Assembly: GCA_040505895.1 (NCBI GenBank)
Contig: JBEVXU010000012.1
Span: 310,001 to 374,000 of the forward strand
DNA from: Vondammii sp040505895
GTDB lineage: Bacteria; Pseudomonadota; Gammaproteobacteria; Chromatiales; Chromatiaceae
Direction of reading: 5' to 3'
Length of the DNA: 64,000 bases
The translations under genes were made by a program, and so were the position numbers. The notes beneath the pieces are model-generated. The model made no database searches and was not told the DNA's origin. It saw only the letters and a list, made by a program, of their open reading frames with translations. Positions 61,756-64,000 of this stretch are shown here, one piece after another. Each line of letters opens with the position of its first letter. Positions within the stretch are counted from its first letter, which is position 1.

Positions 61756-62332
61756 TGTGGTGTTTATTTTTATTCCCCAAATGCAACCATACTGTGGACG
61801 AAAAGCGCTGCGGCAAGTATTACCGCATTCCCGTACGCCTTACATATTCCACCGAAGTAGTAGAAGCCTGGTCACTGGTAACGAGTAACATTCAGCCACT
61901 CACGCAACTATAAAGTTCGAGCCGAACTGTTACACGACAAAATTATCAACATATCAGGATAAACCAAAACAATTCTTTTGAATACTGAACAAAGCTAACC
62001 GACAAATATTCTATTTCTCAACAATATTTGAGCGGTCCTATGTCGCCCTGAAAATTGGCTATCTGTAGCCACTCTGGGTGGATTGAGTTAGCCAGTAAAT
62101 GATGAATCAGATGCCTATCATATATAAAAACTTATGCCACCTATCAAAACTGATGCCATTCTGTTTCCGACAGTTCATGGTATATTCACTCATCATTTAC
62201 TTTTTAAGCATTTACTGATATATATAACTAATTGAAAAATATTATATTTTACTGATTTTTCAATTTCCATACTATCAATACCTGAGACTCTCCAGTCATT
62301 AGAGTTCACTCGAATTAAGCAGGGAGAATTAC
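61756..62332. other. Divergent regulatory spacer between dab operon and prk
   Basis: A 577-base AT-rich gap with no ORF. It must carry promoters for both directions. The clearest structure is the inverted repeat 62003-62030 described separately; several A/T runs lie at 62140-62280. No -35/-10 pair stood out enough to call. Confidence 0.5.
62003..62030. promoter_or_regulatory. Inverted repeat, candidate operator
   Basis: CAAATATT (62003-62010) and AATATTTG (62023-62030), a perfect 8-bp inverted repeat with a 12-base spacer, about midway between the divergent dab and prk starts. Size and symmetry would suit a LysR-type (for example CbbR) or other dimeric regulator. This is inference; no regulator gene is in the window. 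Confidence 0.45.
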
Positions 62333-63223
62333 ATGTCCCAAAAACATCCTATCGTTGCGGTCACCGGTTCCTCCGGCGCCGGCACTACCACCGTAAAGCG
62401 CGCCTTTGAGCACATCTTCGAGCGTGACGGGGTTAATCCCGCCGTCATCGAGGGAGATAGCTTCCACAGCCTGAACCGCGTGGAGTTCCGCGAGGCGGTA
62501 AAACAAGCTGACGCTGCCGGCAACAACCATTTCAGCCATTTCGGCCCCGAGGCCAACGATTTCGGCTCCCTGGGAAACCTGTTCAAAGCCTACGGTGAAA
62601 CTGGTGGCGGCGACAAGCGATACTATATTCACAGCCAGGAAGAGGCCAACGACCTCAACAAACGCCTGAGCACCAATCTGAATCCCGGCGAATTCACCCC
62701 CTGGGAGCCCGTGCCTGGAGATACCGACATACTCTTCTATGAAGGGTTGCACGGCGGCGTGGTTACCGATGATCACGACGTGGCCCAATTCGTGGACCTG
62801 CTGATCGGCGTGGTACCCATCGTCAACCTGGAGTGGATTCAGAAGATCCACCGCGACAAGGCGGAGCGCGGCTACTCGGCGGAGGCGACCGTGGATACCA
62901 TCATGCGCCGCATGCCGGACTACATCAATTTCATTACGCCGCAGTTCTCACGCACCGACATCAACTTCCAGCGCGTGCCGACCGTAGACACCTCCAACCC
63001 CTTCATCGCCCGCGACATTCCAACGCCTGACGAGAGCTTCGTGGTTATCCGCTTTAAGGATCCGAAGAAATTCAACATCGATTTCGCTGGCCTTCTGAAC
63101 ATGATCAATGGCTCGTTCATGTCCCGCCGTAACGACCTGGTGGTACCCGGCGGCAAGATGGGCTTCGCTATGGAGCTTATTCTCCAGCCTATCATTGAGC
63201 AGATGATGGATGCAAAGAGCTGA
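62333..63223 (+). CDS. prk: Phosphoribulokinase
   Basis: Phosphorylates ribulose 5-phosphate to ribulose 1,5-bisphosphate, the Rubisco substrate, in the Calvin cycle. 296 residues, proteobacterial class I (short) form. P-loop GSSGAGTTTVK is at residues 12-22, VIEGDSFHSLNR near 38-49 contains the catalytic Asp, YYIHSQEEAND lies near 102, and FYEGLHGG near 138 is the second acidic motif. GGGAG precedes the ATG at 62333 (AGCAGGGAGAATTACATG). A terminator follows. Rubisco genes are not in the window. Confidence 0.95.
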   Translation: MSQKHPIVAVTGSSGAGTTTVKRAFEHIFERDGVNPAVIEGDSFHSLNRVEFREAVKQADAAGNNHFSHFGPEANDFGSLGNLFKAYGETGGGDKRYYIHSQEEANDLNKRLSTNLNPGEFTPWEPVPGDTDILFYEGLHGGVVTDDHDVAQFVDLLIGVVPIVNLEWIQKIHRDKAERGYSAEATVDTIMRRMPDYINFITPQFSRTDINFQRVPTVDTSNPFIARDIPTPDESFVVIRFKDPKKFNIDFAGLLNMINGSFMSRRNDLVVPGGKMGFAMELILQPIIEQMMDAKS

Positions 63224-63299
63224 TCCTTTTTAGCAGCAAGACCAAAAAGGCCACCCTGGGAGGCTGTGTAAAAACACCTCCTGCGGCCTGAAGAAGAGA

Positions 63300-63325
63300 G
63301 CCCAGCTAGTTTCAGCTGGGCTTTT
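63300..63325. terminator. Bidirectional terminator between prk and the permease gene
   Basis: GCCCAGCT pairs with AGCTGGGC around AGTTTC, followed by TTTTCTTTT on the plus strand and preceded by a purine-rich run on the other. It serves prk and probably the convergent permease gene. Confidence 0.78.
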
Positions 63326-63344
63326 CTTTTGTTGGGACTGAAAC

Positions 63345-64000
63345 CTACAGGAAGAAGTCGAAGAAAAGCACAAACCCCACGCTTGCCAGCAATAAGCTGA
63401 TCAGGGTTACCGGCAAGCCGGTGCGTAACCAGGCTCCAGGGCTGATGCGTGCGCCCTGAATACCACAATTTTCAGACTCAGCAATAACGATCAGGTTTGC
63501 AGTGGCACCGACATGGCTGCCGTTGCCACCAAAGCCTACACCGATAGCCAGAGCCCACCAGAATGGCGTTACATTCACCCCCTGTGACTCAAGACCGGCA
63601 ATGATCGGAATCATGGTGACGGTAAAGGGGATATTATCGACCACTGCACTGAGCAGGGCCGACACCCACATCAACAGCAGGGCGGAGAGAAGCAGTTTCT
63701 CCGGCTGACTCGCCGAGACGGCGAGTGTATTACCGAACAGATCAAGCAGACCCGATGCCTCAACCCCACCAACAATGACAAACAGACCGCAGAAGAAGAT
63801 CAACACCGACCAGTTGACCTCACCGAAGAGCCCTTCCGGTGCAGGTCGCAGCAGCAATAAGGCCAAGGAGAGGCCAACAAAAGCGACATAAGCGGGAAAG
63901 AGGTGCAACAGGTGATGGGTAAAAAAGAGCACTACGATCAACGCCAATGAAATCATTACCCTGACAAGTGCCTGCGGATCCTTGATCGCATTGGCTTCAT
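63345..64000 (-). CDS. ArsB/NhaD-type ion permease, N-terminus beyond window
   Basis: The last 218 or so codons of an inner-membrane ion transporter superfamily protein; the frame is open to base 64000 (an ATG at 63956 is probably internal). Five to six helices are visible. NWSVLIFFCGLFVIVGGVEASGLLD, SAVVDNIPFTVTMIPII and ALAIGVGFGGNGSHVGATANLIVIAESE are the conserved half-repeat motifs of ArsB/NhaD/SLC13-like permeases. Substrate (Na+/H+, arsenite, sulfate or dicarboxylate) cannot be told from this fragment. Convergent with prk. Confidence 0.82.
   Translation of the reverse strand, partial: EANAIKDPQALVRVMISLALIVVLFFTHHLLHLFPAYVAFVGLSLALLLLRPAPEGLFGEVNWSVLIFFCGLFVIVGGVEASGLLDLFGNTLAVSASQPEKLLLSALLLMWVSALLSAVVDNIPFTVTMIPIIAGLESQGVNVTPFWWALAIGVGFGGNGSHVGATANLIVIAESENCGIQGARISPGAWLRTGLPVTLISLLLASVGFVLFFDFFL

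Noticed and set aside
61900..61935. tRNA-like GTTCGAGCC sequence
   Set aside because: No acceptor, anticodon or D-arm pairing can be built around it.

Overview
The window reads as chromosomal DNA of a sulfur-oxidising, CO2-fixing gammaproteobacterium of the free-living or symbiotic Sedimenticola/Thiodiazotropha/Chromatiales type. That placement is inferred from gene content and not proven. Supporting it are two sulfur globule envelope proteins (1-954), a phosphoribulokinase (62333-63223), a large DabA-type inorganic carbon uptake operon (52375-61755) and SHP/DHC cytochromes (51210-52226). The gammaproteobacterial rsmI-lpoA-yraN-gmhA/diaA-dolP cluster (44712-49508) and the MlaA, RNase T, Grx4 and YbiT genes fit the same group. 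I saw no rRNA, tRNA or CRISPR array.

Layout. 1-11102: sulfur globule proteins, mlaA, rnt, grxD, a CopD-like membrane protein, an N-acetylglutaminylglutamine-type amidotransferase, the oxidative pentose phosphate set gnd-zwf-pgl, and sodB. 11350-16394: ybiT, then a zinc uptake locus znuA-zur-znuC-znuB with a Zur box upstream of znuA. 16395-30479: an accessory stretch. It holds an IS4-type transposase remnant, a PgtC/PgtB/PgtA-like binding protein-kinase-sigma54 activator trio, a broken second binding protein gene, a near-perfect sigma54 promoter in front of tctCBA, and a pyruvate kinase. It ends with a REP-associated tyrosine transposase, a 5'-truncated second znuB and an orphan caspase-like (clan CD) peptidase candidate.

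30696-44347: a chemoreceptor, kbl-tdh (threonine to glycine), a MocR regulator facing a DUF1127/dehydrogenase unit across an operator array, proX-proW-proV (glycine betaine), a GDT1/MneA-type exporter bracketed by two perfect 42-bp palindromes, a metallophosphoesterase and a small Cys-rich lipoprotein. 44434-50907: the rsmI-dolP cluster plus a GlcD-like flavoprotein. 51210-64000: SHP/DHC cytochromes, the five-gene dab operon, prk and the end of an ArsB/NhaD-type permease.

The most interesting systems are three. The first is a DabA protein co-transcribed with four NuoL/NuoM-like subunits, two of which have lost textbook proton-channel residues. The second is a Pgt-like three-component sensor apparently wired through sigma54 to a Tct transporter and a neighbouring pyruvate kinase. 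The third is the REP transposase/znuB duplication/caspase-like peptidase island. Intergenic regions are unusually rich in hairpin repeats: REP doublets, several MITE-like families with terminal inverted repeats, and 42-bp palindromes. This fits the single REP-type transposase in the window.
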